Of a stretch of DNA of 64,000 nucleotides, positions 42,521 to 54,244 are shown one piece after another. The first letter of the stretch is position 1. Each line of letters begins with the position of its first letter. Source of the DNA: Chelydra serpentina (taxonomy: Eukaryota; Chordata; Testudines; Chelydridae); contig JBAIAC010000217.1 of assembly GCA_037349315.1 (NCBI GenBank), positions 62,001 to 126,000 on the forward strand, read 5' to 3'. The notes under the pieces were generated by a model. The model searched no databases and was not told the DNA's origin. It saw only the letters and a list, made by a program, of their open reading frames with translations. The translations under genes were made by a program, and so were the position numbers.

Positions 42521-43434
42521 GAACATAAGAACATAAGAATGGACCTATTGGGTCAGACCTACAAAGGTCCATCTAGCCCAGTATCCCGTCCTCTGACAGT
42601 GGCCAGTGCCAGGTGCCCCAGAGGGAATGAACAGAACAGGTAATCATTCAGTGATCCATCCCCTGTCGCCCATTCCCAGCTTCTGGCAAACAGAGACTAG
42701 GCACCGCATCCCTGTCCATCCCAGCTAATAGCCATTGATGGACCTATCCTCCATGAATTTACTTAGTTCTTTTTTGAACCCTGTTATGGTCTTGGCCTTC
42801 ACAACATTCTCTGGCAAGGAGTTCCACAGGTTGACTGTGCGCTGTGTGAAGAAATACTTCCTATTATTTGTTTTAAACCTGCTGCCTATTCATTTCATTT
42901 GGTGACCCCTAGTTCTTGTGTTATGAGAAGTAGTAAACAACATTTCCTTATCTACTTTCTCTAAACCAGTCATGACTTTATAGACCTCAATCATATCTCC
43001 CCCAGCCATCTCTTTTCCAGGCCGAAAACTCCCAGTCTTATTAATCTCTCCTCATACGGAAGCCGTTCCATACCCCTAATCATTTTTGTTGCCCTTTTCT
43101 GAACCTTTTTCAATTCCAATGTATCTTTTTTGAGATGGGGCAACCACATCTGCACACAGTATTCAAGATGTGGGTGTACCATGGATTTATATAGGGGCAA
43201 CATGATATTTTCTGTCCCAGCATCCTGTTTGCTTTTTTGACTGCCGCTGCACATTGAGTGGATGTTTTCAGAGAGCTATCCACAATGACTCCAAGATCTC
43301 TCTTGAGTGGTAACAGCTAATTTAGACCCCATCATTTTATGTGTATAGTTGGGATTATGCTTTCCAATGTGCATTACTTTGCATTTATCAACATTGAATT
43401 TCATCTGCCATTTTGTTGCCCAGTCACGGCATTG

Positions 43435-43860
43435 GGCCGTGATGAGAAATAATTAAGATTTTGCCTTTCAGTGTCAGAAAAATTACTTTTTGTGATGGGA
43501 AAATCGAGAAATTGACTTGTCGGGTCGGGAAAACCTTCAAGATATTGACTTTTTGTGACAGAATACGTTTTAGATTTGACCTTTCAAGGCGAGAATTTTT
43601 TTGAGATTTCGACTTTTTGGGACTGGAAACTTTTCAAGATTTCAGTTTTCTGACATGGCAACTTTGCAGGATGGAGTGTTTTGGAGATTTCAGCTTTTCA
43701 GGATTGGAAATTTTGTCAAAATATTGACAATTTTTCCCAGCACAGGAAATCAACTGCTTTCCCACCTCTACTCCTGCACCGCGTGTATATAACAACCACT
43801 GATTCTCCCCATCCCAGTCCTCAACAGTTCAATATCGAGCCATGGCCCCCTCCCCAGTTT
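43435..43860 (+). repeat. 430-bp block, copy 1, inside CR1
   Basis: Runs from GCATTGGGCCGTGATGAG to GGCCCCCTCCCCAGT. It matches 45364-45793 with about 18 differences counted by eye and no indel noticed. Confidence 0.9.
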
Positions 43861-44629
43861 TGACAGATCCTTTTGTAGCTCTTTGCAGTTTGCCTGGGTC
43901 TTAACTATCTTTAGTAATTTTGTATCATCTGCAAATTTTGCCACCTCACTGTTTACCCCTTTTTCCAGATTGTTTATGAATATGTTAAATAGGACTGGGC
44001 CCAGTACAGATCCCTGTGGGACATCACTATTTACCTTTCTCCATTCTGAAAACTGACCATTTATATCTACCTTTTGTTTCCTATCTTTTAACCAGTTATC
44101 AATCCATGAGAGCACCTTCCCTCTTATCCCATGACAGCTTACTTTGCATAGGAGCCTTTGGTGAGGGACCTTGTCAAAGGCTTTCTGAAAATCTAAGTAC
44201 ACTATATCCACTGGATCCCCTTGGTCCACATACTGGTTGACCCCCTCAAAGAATTCTAGGAGATGGGTGAGGCGTGATTTCCCTTTACTAAAACCATCTT
44301 GACTCTTCCTCAACAAATTATGTTCATCTATACATCTGACAATATTGTTCTTTACTATAGTTTCAACCAGTTTGCCCGGTGCTGAAGTCAGGCTTACCGG
44401 CCTGTAATTGCCGGGATCACCTCTGGGGCCCTTTTTAAAAATTGGCGTCACATTAGCTATCCGCCAGTCATCTGGTACAGAAGCTGATTTTAATGCTAGG
44501 TTACAGACAACAGTAAGTAGTTCTGCATTTCCACATTTGAGTTCCTTCAGAACTCTTGGGTGAATACAATCAGGTCCTGGAGACTTATTGCTGTTTAATT
44601 TACCAATTTGTTCCAAAACCTCCTCTAAT

Positions 44630-44751
44630 TAGGGTGACCAGATGTCCTGTTTTTAAAGAGACATTCCCTTTTTTAGGACTTTTTCTTATATAGGAGCCTA
44701 TAACCTCCCACCCCCATCCTGTTTTTTCATAGTTGCTATCTGGTAACCCTA
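44630..44751. mobile_element. AGGGTGACCAGA-family MITE, hAT-like
   Basis: Starts TAGGGTGACCAGATGTCC and ends CTGGTAACCCTA. Flanks CCTCTAAT and AATCTAAT match at 6 of 8 bases. Confidence 0.75.
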
Positions 44752-45363
44752 AATCTAATGATACCTCAATCTGGGACAGTTCCTTAGATCTGTCACCTAA
44801 AAAGAACGGCTCAGGTGAAGAATCCCTCCCATCCTCAGCTGTGAAGACCGATGCAAAGAATTCATTTAGTTTCTCCGCAATGGCCTTATCGTCCTTGAGT
44901 GCTCCTTTAGCACCTCGATGGTCCAGTGGCCCCATTGGTTGTTTAGCAGGCTTCCTGCTTCTGATGTACTTTAAAAAAATTGCTATTACTTTTTGAGTCT
45001 TTGGCTAACTGTTCCTCAAATTCTTTTTTGGCCTCCCTAATTGTATTTTTACACTTCATTTGCCAGAGTTGATGCTCCTTTCTATTTTCCTCACTAGGAT
45101 TTAACTTCCACTTTTTAAAGGATGCCTTTTGGCCTCTCACTGCTTCTTTTACTTTGCTGTTTAGCCAGAGTGGGTCTTTTTTCGTTCTCTTACTACGTTT
45201 TTTAATTTGGGTATATGTTTAAGTTGAGCCTCTATTATGGCGTCTTTAAAAAGTTTCCATGCCGCTTGCAGAGATTTCCTTTTTGGCGCTGTACCCTTTA
45301 ATTTCTGTTTAACTCACCTCCTCGTTTTTGTATAGTTCCCCTTTCTTAAATTAAATGCTGCAG

Positions 45364-45793
45364 CGTTGGGCCGTGATGGGAAATAATTGAGATTTTGCCT
45401 TTCAGTGTCAGAAAAATTACTTTTTGTGATGGGACAATCGAGAAATTGACTTGTCGGGTCGGGAAAATCTTCGAGATATTGACTTTTTGTGACAGAATAT
45501 GTTTTAGATGTGACCTTTCAAGGCGAGAATTTTTTTGAGATTTCGACTTTTTGGGACTGGAAACTTTTCAAGATTTCAGTTTTCTGACATGGCGACTTTG
45601 CAGGATGGAGTGTTTTGGAGATTTTAGCTTTTCAGGATGGGAAATTTTGTCAAAATATTGACAAATTTTCCCAGCACAGGAAATCAACTGCTTTCCCACG
45701 TCTACTCCTGCACCTCGTGTATATAACAACCACTGATTCTCCCTGTCCCAGTCCTCAACAGTTTAATATCGAGCCATGGCCCCCTCCCCAGTG
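45364..45793 (+). repeat. 430-bp block, copy 2, beyond CR1 5' end
   Basis: Same orientation as copy 1 at 43435-43860. Runs from GCGTTGGGCCGTGATGGG to GGCCCCCTCCCCAGT. Confidence 0.9.
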
Positions 45794-46434
45794 AACTATA
45801 GAAGCATGGTTAGCTTTCAGCTGTAGTAGGTTGTTACCCTCTCTCCAGCCCTAGAGGGGAAAATGCCACCCGCTGTCCAGGCCCCTGCATGAAAGGGGCA
45901 GCTCCTCAAAATTAACCAATGCTGCTCTCAGTGTCTCTGGCAATCAGTTTATCCCCAGGAGCCACTCCTTCCTGGATCACATCCCTTTCACAGGCTCCCA
46001 GCCAGAATTCGGGTCCCTGGGGCGGTTGGCACCATTCCACGGCAAACGGGGCTTTTCTGAGGAACACGAGCACTGCCTAGGTCTGTTTACATGCCCAGGT
46101 GACCGTGACCTGCTAATTTCTGAGTATATTTACTTTCCACCAAGCAAACCTGGTGTGTGGTGGCTGGGGCTTAGGAGGAAAGCGTCTGTGACAATGGACT
46201 CATCGTTCCTGCCACCAAGGGCTGGGAAAAGCAGTGGGAGGGGGCTGCGGGTCGGGATTGAGGAGCACTGGTGGAGCTGGGGCAGAGGGAGGGGACCAGG
46301 ACCAGGTTACCAGGGGGGCTACAGGATAGAACGCGAGACATTGCAATAGCTGGGGGTGGGGGGAGCAGGGCTGGGATAGCAGGGGCTGGAGGTTGAAGAA
46401 CACTGGTGGTAGAGCTGGGGGAGAGGGAGCTGAC
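45794..46434. other. Intergenic, no gene recognised
   Basis: No gene. G-rich words near 46240-46430 resemble the flank of the minisatellite that follows. Confidence 0.4.
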
Positions 46435-46922
46435 CAGACACAGAGTCACCGAGATCGGGGCCCCATCGGGCCGGGCGCTGCCCAGACAGAGAGTCACTGA
46501 GATCGGGGCCCCATTGGGCCGGGCGCTGCCCAGACACAGAGTCACCGAGATCGGGGCCCCGTCATGCCGGGCGCTGCCCAGACACAGAGTCACCGAGATC
46601 GGGGCCCCGTCGGGCCGGGCGCTGCCCAGACACAGAGTCACCGAGATCGGGGCCCCGTCGCACCGGGCGCTGCCCAGACACAGAGTCACCAAGATTGGGG
46701 CCCCGTCGGGCCGGGCGCTGCCCAGACACAGTGTCACCGAGATCGGGGCCCCATCGCGCCGGGCGCTGCCCAGACACAGAGTCACTGAGATTGGGGCCCC
46801 ATCGCACCAGGCACTGCCCAGACACAGAGTCACCAAGATCGGGGCCCCGTCAGACCGGGTGCTGCCCAGACAGAGTCACCGAGATCAGGGCCCCGTCGGG
46901 CCGGGCGCTGCCCAGACACAGA
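46435..46922 (+). repeat. 48-bp minisatellite, about 10 units, with SINE flank
   Basis: The same unit as at 3612 and 37215. The right edge runs into AGAATAAGAGACAGCCCGTG and CCCAGAAGTTCACAG, the continuation seen in the unexpanded copies at 32151 and 32690. This shows the array grew inside such a repeat. Confidence 0.95.
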
Positions 46923-46974
46923 ATAAGAGACAGCCCGTGACCCCAGAAGTTCACAGTTTTAATAGGCAGCACAT

Positions 46975-47412
46975 AGGGTGAAAGGAAAACTCTCCTCCCC
47001 CTGCTACAGTTGAAGAAAAGGGGCTATGGGGACATGGAGGGACTTGTCCAGGTCTGGCGGTGTTGGGAGCTGAGCCCTGATCTTCTACATCACAAACCAA
47101 GAAGCCAATTGCTCCTGTGGGGGAAACTGAGGCATACTGCTGCCTCGATCCTCAAAGGCACTTAGGTATCTAAATCCCATTGGTTTCCATGCAATCCAGG
47201 TGCCTAATTCCCTTTGGGGATCTGCAGCCAGGTAAGTTGCTCACGGTCACAACAGAGACTCGCTAGAGGAGTAGACTCAGCGCTCTTAAAGCCCACCCAC
47301 ATAGGGGAAGCACTGCTGTGGCTGATGGGATATATGTACCCCCCCCCCCGCCCCCGCCTCCACCTGAAGAACCTGGCAGAGAACCCGGCCGGATCCATGC
47401 GGGAGGGACGGG
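46975..47412. other. Intergenic with MIR-like scraps
   Basis: GGGGGAAACTGAGGCATACT and GGACTTGTCCAGGTCTGG on plus are antisense MIR-type words. No gene. Confidence 0.4.
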
Positions 47413-47414
47413 GG

Positions 47415-48110
47415 TGACGAAGTGCTGATTTTCTGTAATATTTTGTATGAATAGCCTGTCTGCCTCGGTTTCCCCTGTATGTGGCATGAACTAGGTGGCG
47501 GGAAAAGGTTGGTTACTCTCTGCAGAGACCCTGAGACCCAGGTGTGCCGGACGCCTGGATGCCTGGGGCCTGGGCCCTGGGCCCTACGGCCATGGAGAGT
47601 CCACGAAGTGAATGATCAGGCCAACAGCCCGGACATTTGGTACCTAGCAACTAAGCACCATGGCAAGCCCGTCCCGCTGCAGGAAGCCAGCCGGGTTTGC
47701 TCGGGAAGACCAAAGGACCGAGGAGGGGCCAGGTGGGGGGCTGTTGCGTGTGGGGCAGCTGGAAGATGAACTGGGACAAAAGCGGGGGAAGACGGACCAG
47801 GCTGTAACTTTCTGGCCCCTGCATTAACCAAGGACGTTACACACTGTGCTGAGAAACCTGACTGTCTTTGCCCTGCTGGCGGAGGGTCACTGCAGTGGCT
47901 GGATTTGGGGGTGCACACGGCTCCCTGGGGGGGTACACCTCTCCCTCAGGTGCCCATCTCAGGGGGACCCGCTGAAGGGACTCAGGGGGTGAAGCTGGGA
48001 GGCTGGAGGCTCCAAGGTTCAGTTCAAGGAGGTGGAGAAGCCACACGGCTTCCCCTAGGGACCCAGCGAGGAAGGGGCCACCCCGATCTCTGGATCTGTG
48101 GCTCCGTGAC
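47415..48110 (+). mobile_element. LTR-like element
   Basis: Starts TGACGAAGTGCTGATT, like the LTR start at 29698 (TGTGACGAAGTG), and ends GTGGCTCCGTGAC, like the ends at 2413 and 39489. No target duplication or internal region confirmed. Confidence 0.5.
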
Positions 48111-49129
48111 CCAGGACTGTTGGCATTCAAGCCGGGGCGTTTTGCTCTTTTCCTGGTAGGTTTTTTCTTGTGTGTTAACGTGCAGGAACTTTCCCACCAT
48201 GGGCAGCCAAATCTCACTGCCAAAACGCCCTCTCTTACCCTACAAAGGGTTTGGTTCAACTGCGTCTCCTTCTCAGAGGGGTTATTTGCTCATATATCCG
48301 GGTGGGTGGGTGGAGTCCCAAATCCACTGGCCCCCACACAAGGGCGCCTGTCAGGGTTTTTCTCATGGAAAGGAATTGCTAAAGCTGATTTCTAGAGCTA
48401 ATGCTGGAGAGTGGCTGTTTTCCAGAGGTGAGCAGTGAATCCATCCATCCGTCCAGCCATCCCCTGCCTCACTCACCACCTTGGGGCTGAAATCTCTGGG
48501 AGCAATCAATCAATCAATCAATCTTTCCCTGCCTCAATAACCTCCTCCCCTCTGTGATCGATGGCTTGTGGGTCAACTATCAATTAATCAATCCCCTCCA
48601 TCAATAAACGCGTTGGGTCTATAATCTATGGTTTCTGTATGAGCTGCCAATCCATCGATCAAAGAACCAATCCATCCCCCATCCTTCCCCACCGCTCCGG
48701 CCCTGTGATCTCACCAGCCCACTCCAGGCTCTGCGGGGAGCCCGACTTCAGCCCTTGAACATTTGATTTCTGTTCCTCCCGTACACCCCCCACCCGTCCG
48801 ATGCAGGGGGGTGTCGCCCAGTGGCTAGAGCCCCGGCTGTTCATTCCAAGGTCCCCCCAGCGCCTCACAAAGGAGGCTGGGCTGGCGATGCCTATTTGAC
48901 AGATGGGGAAACTGAGGCAGGGAGCAGGGCCCTTCCTGGGGGCACTCAGCGGGCGCCCAGCAGAGCTGGGTCCAAGGTGGGTGATCAGGTGACCCTGGAG
49001 TATCCTCTAGCCCCGTGGAGAGCGGACAACGGGCCCCTCATGCAGGCAGAAACCAGGAGAGGGACTGACCGCCCTGGCAAGGGTTGGGCAGTGGGGTTGC
49101 CCCTCTCTGAGCCACCTTCAGCTGCCATC

Positions 49130-49255
49130 CAGGGGGCAGCGTGGCCTAGAGGCTAGAGCCCGTTCTCAGGATTCCTGGGTTCTATTCTCCGCTGTGCCCA
49201 GGCCCTTCCACGTTCTCTGCCTCAGTTTCCCTCTCTGCACAATGGGGTGAGCAGC
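49130..49255 (+). mobile_element. MIR-like CORE-SINE (copy A)
   Basis: tRNA-like head GTGGCCTAGAGGCTAGAGCC with GGGTTCTATTC, and tail CTCTGCCTCAGTTTCCCTCT with CACAATGGGG. Confidence 0.75.
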
Positions 49256-50558
49256 CTACCCCCTCTACCCCTATGCTGGGGGTGCTGTGGACTGGGAGAG
49301 CCAGGGGGTGCTGTTCCATATACCCTTGGGGGGAAGGATGGGATGTCCCAGCCCCAGAGGGGGGCTGGTTTTTGGCAGGCTGGAGCTGGGGAAGGCCCCA
49401 TTCTCTGGGGGGGTGTCAGTCATGGCTGGGTCTTGGACCTGGGGGGCAGACGGTGACAGCAGAATGGGCGGGGGGGAGGTATGGCAAGGAATGGGGGCCA
49501 GTAGGAGGTGGTGGTGACAGGGCGCGGGGCAGAGGGCTGGAGGCTCCGAGGTTTGGTCCAAAGAGCCGGAGAAGCCACGCTGGATCTGTGACTCCGTGAC
49601 CCGGGACTGTTGGCATTCGAGCCGGGATGTTTTGCTTTTTTCATGGTAGGTTTTTCTTGGGTGTTAACGTGCAGGAACTTTCCCGCCGCGGGCGGCCAAA
49701 TCTCACTGCCAAACCCTCCCCCTTCCCCTGCAAAGGGCCCTGTTGGGTTTGGTTCAACTGCACCTCCTTCGCCGTGGGGTTATTTGCTCAAATCCTGGGG
49801 GCGGGGTGGGGAGAGTCACAAATCCACTGGCCCCCACACAGGGGCACCTGTCAGGGTTTTTCCCATGGAAAGGTTTTCCTCAATTTGATTTCTAGAGCTA
49901 GTGTTGGAGAGCAGCTGTTTCCCAGATGTGAGCAGTGAATCCATCCACCCGTCCATCTGTCCGTCCAGCCAGCCCCTGTTTCAGTTACCACCTTGGACCT
50001 GAAATCTCTGAGTTCTGTGTGAGCTGCTAATCAATCAATCAATCAATCAGTTAGTCAATCAATCCGTTCCCCCATCAATCCCCCACTTGGGCCTGTGATG
50101 TCACCAGCCCGCTCCAGGCTCTGGGGGGAACCCAACTTTAGCCCTTGAACATCCGATTTCTTTTCCTCCCGATCCGACCCCAAGACACAGGGTGGTGTCC
50201 CCCAGCGGCTAGAGCCCAGCCCAGGACTCCTGGCTTCTGTCCCTGCAGCGGGCACTCCCACGGTGCTGCCCTGTTTGTCCTGAGCTTCCCCGAGTGCTTC
50301 GCAAAGGAGCCTGGGCTGGCGATGCCCATTTGACGGATGGGGAAACTGAGGCAGGGAGCGGGGTTCTGCCTCAGGGCACGCAGTGGGCGCCCAGCAGAAC
50401 TAGGGCTAGGGTGGGTGTCCAGCTGGCTCTGGCGTCTCCTTGAGCCCCACGGATGGTGGACAATGGGCCCCTCACACTGGCTGAGACACGGAGACGGACC
50501 GAGAGCTCTGGCGGGCACCAGGGCTTCCCATCTCGGAGCCATTTTTAGCTGCCATCCA

Positions 50559-50690
50559 GGGGGCAGCATGGCCTAGCGGCTAAAACCTGGTGCTCGGGAC
50601 TCCTGGGTTTTATTCCCCTCTGTGCCAGGCCTTTCTGCTATCTCTGCCTCAGTTTCCCTCTCTGCACTATGGGGTGAATGGCCCTGAGTT
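50559..50690 (+). mobile_element. MIR-like CORE-SINE (copy B)
   Basis: Homologue of the SINE at 49130, carried in the tandem duplication: ATGGCCTAGCGGCTAAAACC, CTCCTGGGTTTTATTCCCC, CTCTGCCTCAGTTTCCCTCT. Confidence 0.75.
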
Positions 50691-51689
50691 CCCCCTGCTC
50701 TGGGGGCACTACAGATGGGGAGAGCCATGGGTGGGGTGCTGTTCCAGATGTGGGTGACACCCTGGGGAGTTCAGGTTAGGGTCCTGGGCAGGAGCTGGGG
50801 AAGGCCCTACTCACTGGGGGTGTCAGGTGAGGACGGGCCCTGTCTCCTCCCCTACTGCCTTGGCTAGGGGGTGGGCAGGGGGCCCAGCAGAATGGGGGCT
50901 GGGGGAAGGACAAGGGGTCAGTATGGCAAGGGCTGGGGCAGGAGGAGATGTGGGCTGGGGGATGAGGTGGGGGCGTGAGGGGGCATCAGGGGTTCCAGGG
51001 GAATGGAGGACCCGGGGGGGGGGGGGAGTAACGGGGAAATGGGGGTGGAGGAAGGGGGCTGGGATGGGGGGCCTGGGACCCCTCCCAGGCGACAGAATCA
51101 AAGCAGTGTCCTGATCTACAGGGAAAAGCCAGGTTGCTACCACCCTGTATCCCCCCATTCCCCCCCATCTTCCCTGTGTCACCCTCTGCCCAGCCCCCCC
51201 GCCCCCGCCCGCAGACGGGCTGGCTCCGGCCTACCCCTGCCCGCCCTGTGGATGCTCCGCACAGCAGCCCTGGGCTAGGGGAGGGCTGGAGCCCTGGGGG
51301 TGGGGGGTGGCCTTTCTCCTTCCTGCCCCTCCCCCCCGCAAGCACTTTCGCTTTCACTGCTGGGGACGGTGAGTGGGGCCGGGCTGGGGCAATGCTTGGG
51401 GATCGGTGGGGAGGGGGCTCCCCTCAACCTGCATCCACAGGCGCCTTCCCCTCCCCTCCTGTCCCCCCTCCAGGGCTGAGCCCCAGCCCCTCTGGTCTTG
51501 GCCAGTCAGTTATGAAAGTAAAAATATTGCTTGAGCTGCGGCAACTCTTCACCACTAATGAAGTGCTGCCCCCGTCCCCTCCCGCCCCCTCTCCTGACCC
51601 CCTTCTCTTCCCATCTGTCCCCCTGTTCCTCTCCCATCTCCTTCCCCCTCTGACCTTCCCCTCTCCTCCGTCTTCCTCTCCTGCCCCCT

Positions 51690-53085
51690 CTTCATTCCCC
51701 TTTCCCCCGGACCTCCTCTTCTCCTGTCCCCTTCCCCATCTGACCCTCTTCCTCCCCTTCCCCAAGACCGTCTTCCTCTCCACCCCTCCCCTCCTGACTC
51801 CCATCTGACCCCCCTCTTCCTCCCCTTCCCCGAGACCGTCTTCCTCTCCACCTCGCCCCTCCTGACCCCCATCTGACCCCCCTCTTCCTCCCCTTCCCCG
51901 AGACCGTCTTCCTCTCCACCCCTCCCCTCCTGACCCCCATCTGACCCCCCTCTTCCTCCCCTTCCCCGAGACCGTCTTCCTCTCCACCACTCCCCTTCTG
52001 ACCCCCCTCTTCCTCCCCTTCCCCGAGACCGTCTTCCTCTCCACCCCTCCCCTCCTGATCCCCATCTGACCCCCCTCTTCCTCCCCTTCCCCGAGACCGT
52101 CTTCCTCTCCACCTCTCCCCTCCTGACCCCCATCTGACCCCCCTCTTCCTCCCCTTCCCCGAGACCGTCTTCCTCTCCACCCCTCCCCTCCTGACTCCCA
52201 TCTGACCCCCCTCTTCCTCCCCTTCCCCGAGACTGTCTTCCTCTCCACCACTCCCCTCCTGACTCCCATCAGACCCCCCTCTTCCTCCCCTTCCCCGAGA
52301 CTGTCTTCCTCTCCACCACTCCCCTCCTGACTCCCATCTGACCCCCCTCTTCCTCCCCTTCCCCGAGACCGTCTTCCTCTCCACCTCTCCCCTCCTGACC
52401 CCCATCTGACCCCCCTCTTCCTCCCCTTCCCCGAGACTGTCTTCCTCTCCACCACTCCCCTCCTGACTCCCATCAGACCCCCCTCTTCCTCCCCTTCCCC
52501 GAGACTGTCTTCCTCTCCACCTCTCCCCTCCTGACCCCCATCTGACCCCCCTCTTCCTCCCCTTCCCCGAGACTGTCTTCCTCTCCACCACTCCCCTCCT
52601 GACTCCCATCTGACCCCCCTCTTCCTCCCCTTCCCCGAGACCGTCTTCCTCTCCACCTCTCCCCTCCTGACCCCCATCTGACCCCCCTCTTTCTCCCCTT
52701 CCCCGAGACTGTCTTCCTCTCCACCACTCCCCTCCTGACTCCCATCAGACCCCCCTCTTCCTCCCCTTCCCCGAGACTGTCTTCCTCTCCACCTCTCCCC
52801 TCCTGACCCCCATCTGACCCCCCTCTTCCTCCCCTTCCCCGAGACCGTCTTCCTCTCCACCACTCCCCTTCTGACCCCCCTCTTCCTCCCTTTCCCCGAG
52901 ACCGTCTTCCTCTCCACCCCTCCCCTCCTGACTCCCATCTGACCCCCCTCTTCCTCCCCTTCCCCGAGACCGTCTTCCTCTCCACCTCGCCCCTCCTGAC
53001 CCCCATCTGACCCCCCTCTTCCTCCTTTTCCCCCAAAACCCTCTTCCTCTCCACCCCTCCCCTCCTGACCCCCATCTCATATCCC
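51690..53085 (+). repeat. 68-bp pyrimidine-rich minisatellite, about 20 units
   Basis: GACCGTCTTCCTCTCCACC, CCTCCTGACCCCCATCTGAC and CCCCCTCTTCCTCCCCTTCC repeat at a 68-base step (51766, 51834, 51902, 51970), with some 57-base units lacking CCCATCTGACC. Minus translations give false Gly/Arg/Glu-rich proteins of up to 504 residues. The strand asymmetry is nearly complete, with almost only C and T on plus. Confidence 0.97.
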
Positions 53086-53099
53086 CCCCTCTTCTCTGA

Positions 53100-54110
53100 C
53101 TCCTACCCCCCCACCCCTCCCTCTGCTGCCTCCCCACCTCACAGCCGCCCCTGGGCTCTGGCACGGAGGGGGTGTGGGGAAGCAGGCAGACAGAATACTG
53201 CTCTCCTAGAGCGGCAGCAGCTGGCCCTGGGAGCTCTCAGCTGCCTTCTGACTTCTCCATTGGGGTGAATCCAATTCTCAGCACCCAAGGGGGCACCGGG
53301 CCCTGGTGGTTCAAACTGGGTTCAAGCTCCCTGTGCCCAAAGCAGGGGGTGGGGATGAAACTGAGGGAAAGGACCCGCTCGGGGCAGCTGCAGGGACGCA
53401 CGACGAGGAGCCCAGATTTGGGGTCCGGTCCCAGTTCTGTCATGGGGTGTGCGTGGTGCGGGGGAGGGGCAGGATATGGAATTGTACCTGTGTCAGGTGC
53501 TTAATAACGCCCTGTAGCCCCTGGGTCTTCCTTTCAGCAGCTCTCGAAGTGCTCTGCAAAGGAAATCGGGATCGTGAACCCCATGGCACAGATGGGGAAA
53601 CTGAGGCATGGCGGGGGGAAGTGACTTGTCCAAAGTCCCCTATCAGCAGAGCTGGGCAGAGGACCCAGGTGTCCTGCATCCCAGTTCGGGTCTCTAGCCA
53701 TTGTCTGAGCACCTCTGGGGATTTATTGGTCCCCGCAACACCTGTGAAGGAGGCAGGGTCCCGGAGCCCCAGCTCTGGCTCGAGCCGGAACGGCTCAGTG
53801 GCCATGTTCTAGCCCCACAGTCCGAGCCCCGTGAGCCCGAGGCCGCTGGAACCACTCAGCCGCGGGGGGTTTATTGCAGCCAAGGGACTGATTTGTAAAG
53901 GGTTGGAGGTGCCTAAACCCACGGATGGGTGCCTAGTGGAATGGCTGTAGATGCTGGGATGCCCAACTCCCATTGGTTTCCAGGGGGGGTTAGGCACCGT
54001 GGGCCATTTGGCCAAAACGTGACCTGGTTTTTAAAATATTTCCCCAGCCAAATTTCCAGCCAGCCGTAGCTTAGTTTACAACCAGCAGCCATTTGGTAAC
54101 CGACCCCCCC
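53100..54110. other. Intergenic with MIR scrap
   Basis: 53560-53665 carries antisense MIR words (GATGGGGAAACTGAGGCATG, AAGTGACTTGTCCAAAGTCC). Otherwise no gene or element is recognised. Confidence 0.45.
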
Positions 54111-54111
54111 G

Positions 54112-54244
54112 GCTGCATGGCCTAGTGGGTGGAGGTAGGCCTTGGCTAAGGGCCGTCAAGACTCCTGGGTTGTAGGCCTCGCTCAGGGAGGGGCTAGTGG
54201 TTAGAGCAGGGGGGCTGGGAGTCAGGACTCCTGGGTTCTATCCT
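54112..54244 (+). mobile_element. Two tRNA-like MIR heads
   Basis: GCTGCATGGCCTAGTGGG with GACTCCTGGGTTGTAGGCC, then GGGGCTAGTGGTTAGAGCAG with GACTCCTGGGTTCTATCC. Directly precedes the CR1. Confidence 0.65.

Larger units (their letters stand above)
42521..45363 (-). mobile_element. Long CR1 LINE, minus, split by a 430-bp block
   Basis: The 3' end is at the 42521 side (AGAACATAAGAACATAAGAA). The RT region lies at 43861-44616, with [40 protein letters not shown] and FADDTKLLK. More ORF2 (DDKAIAEKLNEFFASVFTAE) extends to about 45140. The two CR1 parts abut without overlap on either side of 43435-43860. A MITE interrupts it at 44630-44751. It differs in sequence from the CR1s at 16201 and 54245 and is an older subfamily. 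Confidence 0.9.
48001..50945 (+). repeat. Tandem duplication of about 1.4-1.5 kb, two copies
   Basis: Copy A about 48001-49500 and copy B about 49535-50945. Matching landmarks in order: GGCTGGAGGCTCC (48001/49535), CTGTTGGCATTC, GTTAACGTGCAGGAACTTTC, GAATCCATCC (48436/49937), CACCAGCCC...CCAGGCTCTG, GATGGGGAAACTGAGGCAGG, CTGCCATCCAGGGGGCAGC (49122/50551), GAGCTGGGGAAGGCCC. Spacing drifts from 1534 to about 1400, so copies differ by indels. No gene lies inside. Confidence 0.85.

Noticed and set aside
46435..46922. CRISPR-like array
   Set aside because: Units are directly adjacent with no unique spacers, in a vertebrate genome. It is a minisatellite.
48120..48438. Possible gag start (MGSQIS frame) after the LTR-like element
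   Set aside because: The ATG is lost in the duplicate at about 49690, no primer-binding site fits a known tRNA end, and the frame stops within 80 codons.
51424..52938. 504-codon minus-strand open frame and its shadows
   Set aside because: It is a translation of the 68-bp minisatellite, with stop-free low-complexity Gly/Arg/Glu repeats and no start context or splice pattern.
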